A DNA stretch of 64,000 bases from Lactococcus carnosus (lineage in GTDB: Bacteria; Bacillota; Bacilli; Lactobacillales; Streptococcaceae). The notes under the pieces are model-generated. The model had not been told where the DNA came from. It saw nothing but the letters and a program-made list of their open reading frames with translations, and did no database searches. The DNA lies in assembly GCF_006770265.1 (NCBI RefSeq), contig NZ_CP017194.1, positions 248,001-312,000 on the forward strand, in the 5' to 3' direction. The translations under genes and the position numbers were made by a program. How positions within the stretch are numbered: the stretch's first letter is position 1; each line of letters begins with the position of its first letter. This document shows, piece by piece, positions 1-8,923 of this stretch.

Positions 1-1
1 T

Positions 2-85
2 GTAGAGCATGGTCTTTTTAATGGCATGGTTAAAACAGTAATTGTTGGTAGTGCTAGCGAAGGTGTGAAAATAATCACAAAATAA
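2..85 (+). CDS. rpiA: Ribose-5-phosphate isomerase A, C-terminal end (partial)
   Basis: Only the last 27 codons are inside the window; the gene enters from the left edge and stops at TAA 83-85. The visible tail reads VEHGLFNGMVKTVIVG and then ends SEGVKIITK. The pattern (V/I)(E/D)HGLF-x(3-4)-(T/V)VIV is the usual C-terminus of RpiA, which interconverts ribose-5-phosphate and ribulose-5-phosphate in the pentose phosphate pathway. The identification rests on this short tail, so it is good but not certain. A promoter for the next gene starts immediately after the stop codon. Confidence 0.68.
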   Translation, partial: VEHGLFNGMVKTVIVGSASEGVKIITK

Positions 86-86
86 C

Positions 87-115
87 TTGTAATCGTTTCC
101 AAAATAAGGTAAAAT
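87..115 (+). promoter_or_regulatory. Promoter and long leader of the FNT channel gene
   Basis: TTGTAA (87-92), a 17 bp spacer and TAAAAT (110-115) make a good sigma-A promoter directly after the rpiA stop. It would leave an untranslated leader of about 140 nt before the ATG at 264. The leader contains GGTTAA near 150, TTAACC near 190 and AGGTTAACC near 223, which allow alternative pairings. I do not recognise a known riboswitch in it. Confidence 0.5.
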
Positions 116-263
116 TGGGTTTGAGACAAAAGGTCTAACAGATAGATTGGGTTAAAATGCTGAGGATGGGAGTCTGTTTCTTTGCTAACTTAACCTGATA
201 TGCGCATTAAAAGTAGCTGTTTAGGTTAACCGATTTTATGAAAGAAAAGAGTATATTTGCCTT

Positions 264-995
264 ATGTACACACCGGAAGAAATTTTAGAACAAACAGCGG
301 CAACTGCTGTCGTTAAAGTCAACAAACCGCTACTTACCAAACTGATTTTGGGATTTATCGGTGGTGCGATGATTTCACTCGGCTATTTGGCTTATCTACG
401 GGTAGGTGGAGGTCTTGCAGGTGCTGCGGTTTTCCCAGTTGGCTTAATCGTGATTCTACTTGCAGGGGGTGAGTTGATCACGGGTAATATGATGGCAGTC
501 GCTGTCGGTTATTTTAAAAAACGGGTTACCCTATCTGAGCTGTTGCAAAACTGGCTAGTGATCACCCTAGCTAATATAGTCGGTGCGATTTTTGTTGCTT
601 ACGCATTCGGTGTTCTAGCGGGGACCTTGATGTCTGGTGCTGCCCTAAAAGAGGCGCTTCATGTTGGTCAAGGTAAACTAACTGCTAATTTTTTGACCTC
701 TTTCTTTTCAGGAATTGGCTGTAATTGGTTTGTTGGCTTGGCTGTTTGGTTAAGTTATGGTGCTAAAGATTTTTCAGGTAAGATACTTGCGATCTGGTTT
801 CCAGTCATGACCTTTGTGGCGATTGGCTTCCAGCATAGTGTGGCAAATAGTTTTCTAATTCCTTTTATGATTTTTATCGGGCATGCCACTTGGGTAGACT
901 TTATTAGTAATTTCATCCCTGTCTATCTAGGGAATATTGTAGGGGGGGCTATTTTGATTTCGTTGTTCTATACGTTAGCTTATAAGAAGCACTAA
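264..995 (+). CDS. Formate/nitrite transporter (FNT) family channel
   Basis: This 243-residue membrane protein has six hydrophobic segments and the FNT family hallmarks, including GELITGNM near residue 70 and GFQHSVANSF near residue 190. FNT proteins are pentameric channels that move small monovalent anions such as formate, nitrite or lactate across the cytoplasmic membrane. In a fermentative organism formate export is the likely role, but substrate cannot be read from the sequence. The length is normal for the family. It has its own promoter and a strong terminator, so it appears monocistronic. Confidence 0.88.
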   Translation: MYTPEEILEQTAATAVVKVNKPLLTKLILGFIGGAMISLGYLAYLRVGGGLAGAAVFPVGLIVILLAGGELITGNMMAVAVGYFKKRVTLSELLQNWLVITLANIVGAIFVAYAFGVLAGTLMSGAALKEALHVGQGKLTANFLTSFFSGIGCNWFVGLAVWLSYGAKDFSGKILAIWFPVMTFVAIGFQHSVANSFLIPFMIFIGHATWVDFISNFIPVYLGNIVGGAILISLFYTLAYKKH

Positions 996-1002
996 GATAA
1001 AT

Positions 1003-1033
1003 AAAAAAACTGTCGACCGACAGTTTTTTTATT
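1003..1033. terminator. Bidirectional intrinsic terminator
   Basis: ACTGTCG and CGACAGT form a stem with an A-run before and a T-run after it, so it can terminate both the FNT gene and the convergent Nudix gene. Confidence 0.85.
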
Positions 1034-1481
1034 ATAGCGAATTGAGGTAGTCTTGCCAAGTTGTTACGCCCCACTTATGGCTGCCTCTTTTAAGTTTTAA
1101 GATAGCTTGGTCGACAGGAAACCAGTCGATATGATTAAAATCTTCTAATGGTGCACCTAATATTTCATAACCAATTGTTTCATAGATATAGGCAGGATTA
1201 TGATAGTAGGTATCCCGATGAGATGAGTAGAAAAACTCATCTGCTTGCCCTAAAAATTTACCCAGTTTAGCCTTAGCGCCTAACTCCTCATGTAATTCTC
1301 GATGTAGCGCTTTTTTGTGATCTTCGCCGAGTTCAATTTCACCACCAGGTAGAAAGTAAGCACCATTCGGCGCTTGCACGAGACAAATCTCGGTATTATT
1401 GTGTCGTGCGACGATACCATAGACACCATAACGTGCTTGATAATCTACATTGTCAAGTTTGTTGCCAAAAGTTGGAATCAT
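1032..1481 (-). CDS. Nudix hydrolase
   Basis: This 149-residue protein has a complete Nudix box: G-EIELG-E-DHKKALH-REL-HEELG, matching GX5EX7REUXEEXGU. Such enzymes cleave nucleoside diphosphates linked to another moiety, using Mg2+ bound by the glutamates of the box. A preceding PNGAYFLPGG segment and a C-terminal WFP motif resemble MutT-like members that act on oxidised nucleotides, but the actual substrate cannot be inferred. The start at 1481 has a GGAGAAA ribosome binding site just upstream. The gene converges on the FNT gene and shares its terminator. Confidence 0.85.
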   Translation of the reverse strand: MIPTFGNKLDNVDYQARYGVYGIVARHNNTEICLVQAPNGAYFLPGGEIELGEDHKKALHRELHEELGAKAKLGKFLGQADEFFYSSHRDTYYHNPAYIYETIGYEILGAPLEDFNHIDWFPVDQAILKLKRGSHKWGVTTWQDYLNSL

Positions 1482-1698
1482 ATTTTTTCTCCGTTAATTT
1501 TCTTATCTCTATTCTATCAAATTTTGCCAAATTTTGATAAAATAAAATAAGTTAAGTGAATATGACGATTTGGCGATAGTAAATAGAGTTGACGTACTTG
1601 CTATGTATCGTGGGTAAGCTTAAATAACCAGCATGCATCAGTGTTTAGCGTTTAATAGATAGATTAGTTTTATCAATCAATGTGGAGATAGTAACATA

Positions 1699-2568
1699 GT
1701 GAAAAAAATAAACTTTAGTAAAATCATCATCATAGCACTTATTATGATCATTAGTGCCTGTGTGGCAATCATGGTATCAGCACAGCGTTACAAGGCAAAG
1801 CAAACACCATCAGCCATGAGCTTGGCTATTAATGGCACAGTAGGTGGACTCGATAAAATCATTGGGGTTCCTTTTGATTTTTTTCAAGACAAGATGAGTG
1901 ACGTCAGTAATTTGCTAACAACATACGAAAAAAATGCTAGCCTAAGTAAACAAGTTTCAAAATTAACGGATGAATCAGTTGAACTTAGCAGCTTAAAGGC
2001 GGAGAACAAGGCATTAAAGTCGGCGCTTGCATTAGAAAATACACTGACAAACTACGAAAAAATCTCATCAAATGTCGTTGTCAGAACGCCCAATGCTTGG
2101 CATGATGTTATGACAATCGATAAAGGCAAGTCAGATGGTTTGAAGGAAGATATGATTGTCATGAGCAATGGTGGCGTTGTTGGTCGTATCGTTCAGGTCA
2201 ATAAAACAACAGCCAAAGTAGCGCTCTTAACATCTGATAAGGCCTTGGAAAACAAAATTCCAGTTAGGCTCGGTTCAGCAAGTAATCCAGCTTATGGGTT
2301 GATTACAGGCTATGATGCACAGCAAAACGCATTTATCGTCAGTCAAATGTCATCAGATATGACCTTCAGTAAGGGGGATGCCGTGATGACGTCAGGACTT
2401 GGTGGCAATTCACCAGCAGACCTAACGGTCGGTGAAATCATTGGTGAAAATAAAGACACTAAAGGGATAAATCGTCAAGTCTATGTCAAGCCAACGGGAC
2501 GTTTTGATAATATTCAGTTTGTTTTTGTTATCAAACGTGGTTTAAATGAAACTAACGCAGGTGAGTGA
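1699..2568 (+). CDS. mreC: Rod shape-determining protein MreC
   Basis: The 289-residue protein has an N-terminal membrane anchor (about residues 8-28), a short coiled coil (about 75-110) and the beta-rich periplasmic-type MreC domain, with GVVGRIVQV and VKPTGRFDNIQFVFVI recognisable. MreC scaffolds the cell-wall elongation machinery outside the membrane together with MreD. The start is GTG 1699, preceded by GGAG at 1684. Normally mreD follows at once; here a terminator and about 1.6 kb of other sequence intervene, which is unusual. MreC supporting peripheral wall synthesis in ovoid cocci is established for the family. Confidence 0.93.
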   Translation: MKKINFSKIIIIALIMIISACVAIMVSAQRYKAKQTPSAMSLAINGTVGGLDKIIGVPFDFFQDKMSDVSNLLTTYEKNASLSKQVSKLTDESVELSSLKAENKALKSALALENTLTNYEKISSNVVVRTPNAWHDVMTIDKGKSDGLKEDMIVMSNGGVVGRIVQVNKTTAKVALLTSDKALENKIPVRLGSASNPAYGLITGYDAQQNAFIVSQMSSDMTFSKGDAVMTSGLGGNSPADLTVGEIIGENKDTKGINRQVYVKPTGRFDNIQFVFVIKRGLNETNAGE

Positions 2569-2589
2569 TCAGGCATTTTATATCAAGGG

Positions 2590-2619
2590 ACTAGCTAATT
2601 TGAAAGTGCTAGTTTTTTT
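2590..2619 (+). terminator. Terminator after mreC
   Basis: ACTAGC pairs with GCTAGT across a 12 nt loop and a T-run follows. It suggests mreC is transcribed independently of mreD. Confidence 0.6.
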
Positions 2620-2647
2620 AGATTTTATATCGTGTCTTAGTTTGGCT

Positions 2648-2666
2648 GGAGAGCTTTTTTAAAAAG
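2648..2666 (+). repeat. Left copy of a 19 bp direct repeat flanking the mreC-mreD insert
   Basis: GGAGAGCTTTTTTAAAAAG here matches 18 of 19 bases of GGAGCGCTTTTTTAAAAAG at 3954-3972. The two copies bracket the 1.3 kb between mreC and mreD that holds the small membrane ORFs. The core is A/T-rich and nearly palindromic, so chance similarity is possible. Confidence 0.4.
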
Positions 2667-2765
2667 AGATCAATTCGCTTTAACATTCTATTTGAGTGGA
2701 TTTAATGCGTATTTCCTGATGTTTCCAGATAGCTGTTTACAATGTGAACAGAGAAAGAGGTTTTA

Positions 2766-3134
2766 GTGAACCGTATTAAACCATTATTTATTGTTACGTT
2801 ACTATTTAATATTTTAATCCTATATTTTTCATATATGAAGATGGATATAAAAGATTTTTTGAATACGCTACTTTCTTCGATATTGTTATTTGGATTTGTA
2901 ACTACCAGTACAAGTGTAAGAAAAACATTGAATCTTAAAGAGGAGGATGAGTTTTCTATTGCCAATTTAGTAAGTCCTTTCTGTATTTTTGGACTTTCTT
3001 TTATGTTATTTAAGTTATCTGAAAATTCGGGACATCCCATCAAATGGATAGTCTGTTTAGTTACGTTATTTCTCTCTTTAGAAATATTATTCATGTATAA
3101 AAAACATTATATTGTAAAAAATAATCTTAAGTAG
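2766..3134 (+). CDS. Small multi-pass membrane protein of unknown function
   Basis: The predicted 122-residue protein starts at GTG 2766 with AGAGG eight bases upstream. Hydrophobic segments at roughly residues 7-24, 33-50, 66-83 and 90-110 suggest four membrane passes, and the C-terminus is lysine-rich (KKHYIVKNNLK). I do not recognise a family. It lies between mreC and mreD inside the segment that splits the usual pair, is AT-richer than its neighbours, and the opposite-strand ORF over the same bases looks like a shadow. It could be an immunity-like or toxin-like small membrane protein, but nothing in the sequence decides this. Confidence 0.55.
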   Translation: MNRIKPLFIVTLLFNILILYFSYMKMDIKDFLNTLLSSILLFGFVTTSTSVRKTLNLKEEDEFSIANLVSPFCIFGLSFMLFKLSENSGHPIKWIVCLVTLFLSLEILFMYKKHYIVKNNLK

Positions 3135-3400
3135 GGCATGAAATCAAGTGTTTTTTACTGCCGACAATAACAGTATATTAGTGAGTGGAATAGAATAAAA
3201 ATGGATAAGAAACTATGATATCTGGAAATCCTTATAGTCTCATAACTTTTATCCGATATTTTTTTCTTCTCTTAGTGCAGAATTTCTAGGCGTATTTTGA
3301 CTTCAGTAGATACTGAAAAAACATTGTAACAGAGTAAAAGCTGCCAAAAAATAACTATTACTAATATGATATAATGGTGAATGACATGAAGTATTTAGAT
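3135..3400. other. AT-rich non-coding stretch
   Basis: No convincing ORF is visible. TATGATATAATGG near 3366-3378 could be a -10 element for the following small reading frame. Confidence 0.4.
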
Positions 3401-3800
3401 ATGATACTATTAAAGGATAGCGACTAATACAAAAGAAAAAAATTACCCCAAAGTTATCATTTTTCTGCTCTTATCTCTTTTATGCATATGCATATACATA
3501 TATTGGTTTCCAACCCTATTTTTTCAAAAAAGAGACTACCAGTCTTTTACCGATTTACTAGAGGATTCACACAAACGAACTCTAATATCAAACTGTATCT
3601 CTTTAGGAGCTATAGTAATAGCAAAAACAGTGCTGCGCTATATTGATTTTTATGGTAAAAAAGTCTTTAAGAAAGAGACACATATAAGCTATAGGGTCAA
3701 GTTATCTAGATGTATACTGCTGAGTCAATGGATATGGAATGGTGCTTTGATCGTAAGTATATTATCACTTTTCACTTCGATAACGTATGTCATAAGATAG
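3401..3800 (+). pseudogene. Probable broken small membrane protein gene
   Basis: From about 3413 to TAG 3798 one frame is open and reads like a real protein: a hydrophobic stretch (VIIFLLLSLLCICIYIYWF), a polar middle with KKVFKKETH, and a second hydrophobic end (GALIVSILSLFTSITYVI). This frame has no ATG, GTG or TTG at its head. An ATG at 3401 opens a different frame (MILLKDSD, then stop), so a single-base shift near 3415-3425 would join it to the open frame. The likeliest reading is a frameshifted two-pass membrane protein of about 130 residues; an undetected sequencing error is an alternative. No family is recognised. Confidence 0.4.
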
Positions 3801-3901
3801 AAGTATGATGCATGTCCTATATATTTAAAAACTTAGAAATGACATTGTAAAAACATCAAAGTGTTGACTGATATGAATGCACCCTAAAACATGACTTTTG
3901 A

Positions 3902-3928
3902 AAACAAGTATTTAATACTTGTTTTTTT
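3902..3928 (+). terminator. Intrinsic terminator
   Basis: AAACAAGTATT pairs with AATACTTGTTT and continues into a run of T. It closes the small-ORF segment between mreC and mreD. Confidence 0.65.
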
Positions 3929-3953
3929 GTTAATTTTCAATAGGTACTCTGAC

Positions 3954-3972
3954 GGAGCGCTTTTTTAAAAAG
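3954..3972 (+). repeat. Right copy of the 19 bp direct repeat
   Basis: It matches the copy at 2648-2666 in 18 of 19 bases and marks the right side of the segment that splits mreC from mreD. Confidence 0.4.
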
Positions 3973-4160
3973 TACGATTAGTAAGAAGAGGTAACAAAAA
4001 GTAGCAATAGAAAAAAACAATAAGAAATGCTATACTTGAGTAAGTGATACTTTTCTAGATATGATTTATTATGTAATAACTTAACTTTTTAGGATGCTTG
4101 TAGGTAGTGATAAGAATTAAGTGTAGTTGTGAATGGAACAGTAGTTTAAGGAGATAATAG

Positions 4161-4241
4161 ATGCTAAAAAGAGTTAATGCTAGCCTCTCTGATACAGACA
4201 GGCTTGTTCAAAGTCTAAGAGTGGGGGACGTGTGTGAGTAG
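4161..4241 (+). CDS. Candidate 26-residue leader ORF overlapping mreD
   Basis: ATG 4161 has an excellent ribosome binding site (AAGGAG, about 7 bases upstream) and the 26-codon frame ends at TAG 4239-4241, overlapping the GTG start of mreD by 8 bases. The peptide (MLKRVNASLSDTD and so on) resembles nothing I know. Its position suggests translational coupling, in which ribosomes finishing this ORF reinitiate on mreD, whose own start is a GTG. It could instead be a relic of the original upstream gene end. No direct evidence of expression exists. Confidence 0.35.
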   Translation: MLKRVNASLSDTDRLVQSLRVGDVCE

Positions 4242-4767
4242 ATTCTCGTTTCAATTTTTCACGCCCCTGATATTGTTAGGCCTTATGCTGGTTGATGGTC
4301 ATATCACACAGGCGCTTAGTAGCACAGATATGACAGTAACATCTAGTTTATTCTTAATATTTCTGACCTATAGTATTTTACAGCATAGCTATCGGTATAT
4401 GGTCTTGATTGCTTTCATAATTGGCCTGATATATGACAGCTACTATATAGGTGTTTATGGAATCGCGAGTCTGTTGTTCCCGCTGATTGTCCTATTTGTT
4501 TATAACATCAGACAAACAGTGTTTGAAAATCGGTTAACGCGTATTTTTACAGTTATTATTATCGTGACCGCTTTTGAGTTTTTCTCAGCAGCTATCATGT
4601 TGCTGTTTCAACTGGCAACGTTTAATTTTGGAAATTATATCATCTATGAAATGGCACCGAGTCTTATTTTAAATGTCAGTTTTGCTGTTATACTGCAGTT
4701 TCCACTAGAAAAATTTTATGGTGTGACAAAAGGGAAAAGAACATTACAGCCATATAAAAAAATGTAA
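4234..4767 (+). CDS. mreD: Rod shape-determining protein MreD
   Basis: The 177-residue, highly hydrophobic protein has about five membrane spans and the MreD-type DGHITQ segment near residue 20 and GLIYDSYYIGVYGI near residue 70. MreD partners MreC in the elongation complex. The start is GTG 4234 with GGGGGA upstream, overlapping the small ORF at 4161. The stop overlaps the WalR-type box of the next gene. The distance from mreC (1.66 kb) is atypical, because the two are usually adjacent and co-transcribed. Confidence 0.88.
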   Translation: MSRFSFQFFTPLILLGLMLVDGHITQALSSTDMTVTSSLFLIFLTYSILQHSYRYMVLIAFIIGLIYDSYYIGVYGIASLLFPLIVLFVYNIRQTVFENRLTRIFTVIIIVTAFEFFSAAIMLLFQLATFNFGNYIIYEMAPSLILNVSFAVILQFPLEKFYGVTKGKRTLQPYKKM

Positions 4768-4806
4768 TAGTATTGTAACATCATACGACTAATGAAAGCG
4801 TATAAT
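4763..4806 (+). promoter_or_regulatory. WalR/VicR-type box and -10 element upstream of usp45/pcsB
   Basis: TGTAAT-AGTAT-TGTAAC (4763-4779) matches the WalR consensus of two TGTWAH hexamers separated by five bases. A perfect TATAAT lies at 4801-4806, with no clear -35 at the right distance, as expected for an activated promoter. The essential WalRK (VicRK) system is known to activate pcsB-type genes in streptococci. The kinase pair itself is not in this window. Confidence 0.6.
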
Positions 4807-4855
4807 TAATTTTGAAGCTAATTGTACCGTATATTTGGAGGAGAATAACTTTAAT

Positions 4856-6091
4856 ATGAAGAAAAGCCTAATCTCGACGATCTTATTGTCGACAGTTATA
4901 TTATCAGCTGTGTCAACTACGATCGTCGTTGCTGCAGATGATACTGATACAAAAATTGCTGCACAAGATGCAAAAATTGCCTCGACGAAGAGTGCTGAAA
5001 CAGCAGCTCAGTCAGAAGTGACGAGTATTCAAGCACAAGTTGATACGTTGACAGCAAAACAAGCAAAACTTAAATCAGATACAGAAAATTTACTAAATGA
5101 GTCTAAAAAACTAGATGCTAAAGCGCAAGAGTTGACGAAAGAAATTTCACAACGTGATGCGTCACTTAAAGCACAAGCACGCTCAGCTCAAACGGATGGT
5201 GCAGCGACTTCATATGTGGATGCTGTCGTTAGTTCTAAATCATTATCAGATGCAGTGACACGTATTTCAGCGATGAGAACGATTGTTAAAGCAAATGATG
5301 ACATGTTGAAACAGCAAGAAGCGGCAAAAGCTGATTTAGTTAAAACAGTTAAATCAAATCAAGCAAAAGTTGATGAAGGCTATAAGTTAAAAGACCAAAT
5401 GGATACTCAAGCTAAAACACTTGATACACGTCAAGCGGAGCTTAAAGTATCTCAGTTGAACTTATCTGTAGAGCGAGCAACTGCTGAAGGTGAAAAATCA
5501 TCACTTTTAGATCAAAAGGCTGCTGCACAAGCGGCAGTAGTTGAAGCAGCGGCAGCTGAAAAAGCATATAATGATCAAGCAACAGCTTCAGCAAGTCAAG
5601 CAGCAAGTCAAGCCTCTGGTGGCAGCAATACGCCGGCACCAGTTAATCCAGTTAATCCAGTTAATCCAGTTAATCCAGTTAATCCAGTTAATCCAGTTAA
5701 TCCAGTGACTCCTGATAAACCAGTAAATCCACCTAAACCACCAACACCGCCAACACCATCTGGGAATAATACATATCCTGTAGGTCAGTGTACTTGGGGA
5801 GCTAAAGTATTAGCACCATGGGCTGGTAACAACTGGGGTAACGGGGCGCAGTGGGGATCTTCAGCAGCAGCACAAGGCTACCGTACAGGTAGTCAACCAC
5901 AAGTAGGTGCGATTGCATCTTGGAACGATGGTGGCTATGGTCACGTTGCAGTCGTTACAGCTGTTCAAAGTGCAACAAGTATTCAAGTCAGCGAAGCGAA
6001 CTATGCAGGAAACCAAAGTATTGGTAATTATCGTGGTTGGTTCAATCCAGTAAATGCACAAGGTAGCTTGACATATATTTACCCAAGTTAA
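4856..6091 (+). CDS. usp45: Usp45/PcsB-like secreted CHAP-domain protein
   Basis: I take ATG 4856 as the start (411 residues), because the upstream in-frame TTG lies inside the GGAGGAG ribosome binding site. A signal peptide covers about residues 1-27 (MKKSLIST..., ending VVAA before DD). A long Ala/Lys/Gln-rich coiled coil follows to about 250, then a proline-rich linker with seven Val-Asn-Pro repeats, then a C-terminal CHAP domain (about 300-411) with QCTWG (catalytic Cys), GHVAVV (catalytic His) and SEAN. PcsB proteins split septal peptidoglycan under FtsEX control, and Usp45 is the major secreted lactococcal homologue. Position next to mreD fits that family. Confidence 0.88.
   Translation: MKKSLISTILLSTVILSAVSTTIVVAADDTDTKIAAQDAKIASTKSAETAAQSEVTSIQAQVDTLTAKQAKLKSDTENLLNESKKLDAKAQELTKEISQRDASLKAQARSAQTDGAATSYVDAVVSSKSLSDAVTRISAMRTIVKANDDMLKQQEAAKADLVKTVKSNQAKVDEGYKLKDQMDTQAKTLDTRQAELKVSQLNLSVERATAEGEKSSLLDQKAAAQAAVVEAAAAEKAYNDQATASASQAASQASGGSNTPAPVNPVNPVNPVNPVNPVNPVNPVTPDKPVNPPKPPTPPTPSGNNTYPVGQCTWGAKVLAPWAGNNWGNGAQWGSSAAAQGYRTGSQPQVGAIASWNDGGYGHVAVVTAVQSATSIQVSEANYAGNQSIGNYRGWFNPVNAQGSLTYIYPS
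5642..5704 (+). repeat. Seven perfect tandem copies of a 9 bp unit
   Basis: GTTAATCCA is repeated seven times without change inside usp45, encoding (Val-Asn-Pro)7 in the linker between coiled coil and CHAP domain. Perfect short repeats of this kind change copy number by slippage without breaking the frame. Confidence 0.95.
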
Positions 6092-6098
6092 GTTATTT

Positions 6099-6125
6099 GA
6101 AAACCGCTCAGGCGGTTTTTTTATA
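6099..6125 (+). terminator. Terminator after usp45
   Basis: AAACCGC-TCA-GGCGGTTT followed by a T-run just after the stop codon. Confidence 0.85.
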
Positions 6126-6307
6126 TCCCATTAAATTAGGGACTATTCTGACATATACTCCTTCTGTATATTTTCTGTCTTTTTTATAAAAAGACAGCTT
6201 GTACGCGATGATTGCCCACTTAGTGTTTGAACTTAATCTAATAAAATGGTAGAATTAAAGGAAGTATCCTGTTTTAGAACAAGGGTTACAACTATCTAGG
6301 AGAAAAA

Positions 6308-8887
6308 ATGGCAAACATTATTCAAAACATAATTGAAAATGATAAAAAACAGTTAAAAAAACTACATAAAATGGCTGAAAAAGTTGAGGCTTATGAAGCA
6401 GATTATGCAAACTTACCGGATGATGTCCTCCAAGCGAAAACATCAGAATTTAAAACACGTTATGAAGCTGGGGAAACCTTAGACGAGTTACTTTCTGAAG
6501 CGTTTGCAGTAGCACGTGAGGGTGCGAAACGTGTGCTAGGTCTTTTTCCTTATCATGTTCAAATCATGGGTGGTATTGTCTTGCATAATGGTGATGTGCC
6601 TGAGATGCGTACTGGTGAAGGTAAAACCTTGACTGCAACCATGCCTGTTTATCTGAACGCGATAGCTGGTAAAGGTGTCCATGTTGTAACAGTAAATGAG
6701 TACCTGTCTGCACGTGATGCGACTGAGATGGGCGAACTTTATAACTGGCTAGGACTTACAGTCGGCATTAATTCGTCAACTAAATCTCCTGCTGAAAAAC
6801 AGGAAGCCTATGCATGTGATATTACCTACTCGACTAACTCAGAGTTAGGGTTTGATTATCTACGTGATAACATGGTAACGACATTTGAAGAAATGTCACA
6901 ACGTCCGCTTAATTTTGCCTTAGTTGATGAAGTTGACTCGATTTTGATTGATGAAGCTAGAACACCTTTGATTATTTCAGGTCAGGCAGAAAGTTCTAGT
7001 GCACTTTATTATCGTGCAGATCAGTTTGTTAAACAACTAAATGGTCGCGAAGACTATGAAGAAGGCGATGATTATAAGGTTGATGTGCAATCTAAAACGA
7101 TTGGCTTGACAGAAGAAGGCATCGATAAAGCTGAGAAATTCTTTGCGATCGATAACCTTTATGATCTTGAAAATGCAGCCTTGACACACTATGTGGATAA
7201 TTCTTTACGTGCCAATTATATTATGTCACTTGACTATGATTATATGGTTGATGAAAATCAAGAAGTGTTGATTGTTGACCAATTTACAGGTCGTGCCATG
7301 GAAGGTAGACGTTTTTCTGATGGCCTTCACCAAGCGATTGAAGCCAAAGAAGCTGTTCCGATTCAAGATGAATCTAAGACGATGGCGTCTATTACCTATC
7401 AAAACTATTTCCGTATGTATAAAAAATTGGCAGGGATGTCAGGGACTGGTAAAACAGAGGCTGAAGAATTCCGCGAAATTTATAATATGCAAATTATTCC
7501 AATTCCGACAAATATGCCGGTTATTCGGATTGACCATTCCGATTTGTTGTATCCAACAATCGAGTCTAAATTCACAGCAGTTGTAGCAGATGTAAAAGAT
7601 CGTCATGAAAAAGGGCAACCTATCCTGATCGGTACAGTCGGTGTGGAGACATCAGAATTAATTTCTAAACGACTAGTTAAAGCAGGAATTCCACATGAAG
7701 TCTTGAATGCTAAGAATCATTTTAGAGAAGCACAAATCATCATGAATGCTGGTCAAAACGGTGCGGTAACAATCGCGACCAATATGGCTGGTCGTGGTAC
7801 GGATATCAAGCTCGGTGCTGGTGTTGTTGATCACCCAGAAGCTGATTATCGTGGTCTTGCTGTTATCGGGACTGAACGTCATGAATCCCGTCGTATTGAT
7901 AACCAGTTACGTGGTCGTTCAGGTCGTCAAGGTGACCCAGGTGTGTCACAATTTTATCTATCACTGGAAGATGACCTCATGCGTCGTTTTGGTAGTGAAC
8001 GGGTTGCGGCTGTTTTAGATCGTTTCAAAATCGAAGGTGAAGATGCGGTCATCAAGTCTCGTATGATCACGAATCAAATTGAAGCATCACAAAAACGCGT
8101 TGAGGGGAATAACTATGACTCTCGTAAGCAAGTTCTACAGTACGATGATGTCATTCGTGAGCAACGTGAGGTTGTTTATAAACAACGTTATGAAGTCATT
8201 ACAGCTAAGACTGATCTGACACCACACCTATTTGGCATGTTTGATAGAACAATCGACAGATTAGTTGCTGGACAGGCGCCACTAGGTAAACTAGATGAAG
8301 TTGGTATGCAAGATCTCATCGTTCAAGTTGAGAGTAACTTACTATCAGATGGTGCCATTACAGCAACTGAACTTGAAAACTTGAGCCTAGATGAGATTAA
8401 GGCCTTGATTTTTGATAAAGTCAAAGTCGTCTATTGCCAACAAATGGATAAACTAATTGATCTAGAACGTCAACTGAGTTTCCAACAAGCCGTTATTCTT
8501 AGGACAGTTGATACCAACTGGTCAGACCATATTGACCAATTGGATCAAATGCGTCAAAGTGTCGGCTTACGTGGTTATGCCCAAAATAATCCGTTGGTAG
8601 AATATCAGCAAGAAGCATTTTCGATGTTTAATAACATGATTGGTGCAATTGAATTTGAAGTGACACGATTAATGATGAAAGCGCAAATTCATCCACAATC
8701 AGCAGTCCAACAAGATAATGCGCCTAAAGTTGTAACGACAGCTTCCCTAGAAAACTTGACGACAGTCGGATCAGAGCAAGATACTGAGTCTGAATTTGAT
8801 TTTTCAAATGTTGGACGTAATGATATTTGTCCATGTGGTTCTGGTAAAAAATTCAAGAATTGTCATGGTCGAATGAGAACAGTTTAA
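6308..8887 (+). CDS. secA: Preprotein translocase ATPase SecA
   Basis: The 859-residue protein is full length. It shows the first nucleotide-binding motif MRTGEGKT (about residue 99-106), the [15 protein letters not shown] segment, the helicase-like [16 protein letters not shown], the [13 protein letters not shown] motif and the [19 protein letters not shown] region, followed by the C-terminal zinc-binding tail [14 protein letters not shown]. SecA drives export of signal-peptide proteins through SecYEG. AGGAG lies just before the ATG. It precedes the DAHP synthase genes, an arrangement seen in related genera. Confidence 0.98.
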   Translation: MANIIQNIIENDKKQLKKLHKMAEKVEAYEADYANLPDDVLQAKTSEFKTRYEAGETLDELLSEAFAVAREGAKRVLGLFPYHVQIMGGIVLHNGDVPEMRTGEGKTLTATMPVYLNAIAGKGVHVVTVNEYLSARDATEMGELYNWLGLTVGINSSTKSPAEKQEAYACDITYSTNSELGFDYLRDNMVTTFEEMSQRPLNFALVDEVDSILIDEARTPLIISGQAESSSALYYRADQFVKQLNGREDYEEGDDYKVDVQSKTIGLTEEGIDKAEKFFAIDNLYDLENAALTHYVDNSLRANYIMSLDYDYMVDENQEVLIVDQFTGRAMEGRRFSDGLHQAIEAKEAVPIQDESKTMASITYQNYFRMYKKLAGMSGTGKTEAEEFREIYNMQIIPIPTNMPVIRIDHSDLLYPTIESKFTAVVADVKDRHEKGQPILIGTVGVETSELISKRLVKAGIPHEVLNAKNHFREAQIIMNAGQNGAVTIATNMAGRGTDIKLGAGVVDHPEADYRGLAVIGTERHESRRIDNQLRGRSGRQGDPGVSQFYLSLEDDLMRRFGSERVAAVLDRFKIEGEDAVIKSRMITNQIEASQKRVEGNNYDSRKQVLQYDDVIREQREVVYKQRYEVITAKTDLTPHLFGMFDRTIDRLVAGQAPLGKLDEVGMQDLIVQVESNLLSDGAITATELENLSLDEIKALIFDKVKVVYCQQMDKLIDLERQLSFQQAVILRTVDTNWSDHIDQLDQMRQSVGLRGYAQNNPLVEYQQEAFSMFNNMIGAIEFEVTRLMMKAQIHPQSAVQQDNAPKVVTTASLENLTTVGSEQDTESEFDFSNVGRNDICPCGSGKKFKNCHGRMRTV

Positions 8888-8923
8888 TCCTTTTCACATT
8901 ATTTTAAAATTGAAAGTAAAAAT

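Noticed and set aside
116-263. Known riboswitch in the FNT gene leader.
   Set aside because: Inverted repeats exist, but the sequence matches none of the ZTP, fluoride or THF cores I can recall.
2702-3094. A 130-codon minus-strand frame opposite the small membrane gene between mreC and mreD.
   Set aside because: It is antisense to the better-supported plus-strand membrane ORF and has no ribosome binding site.
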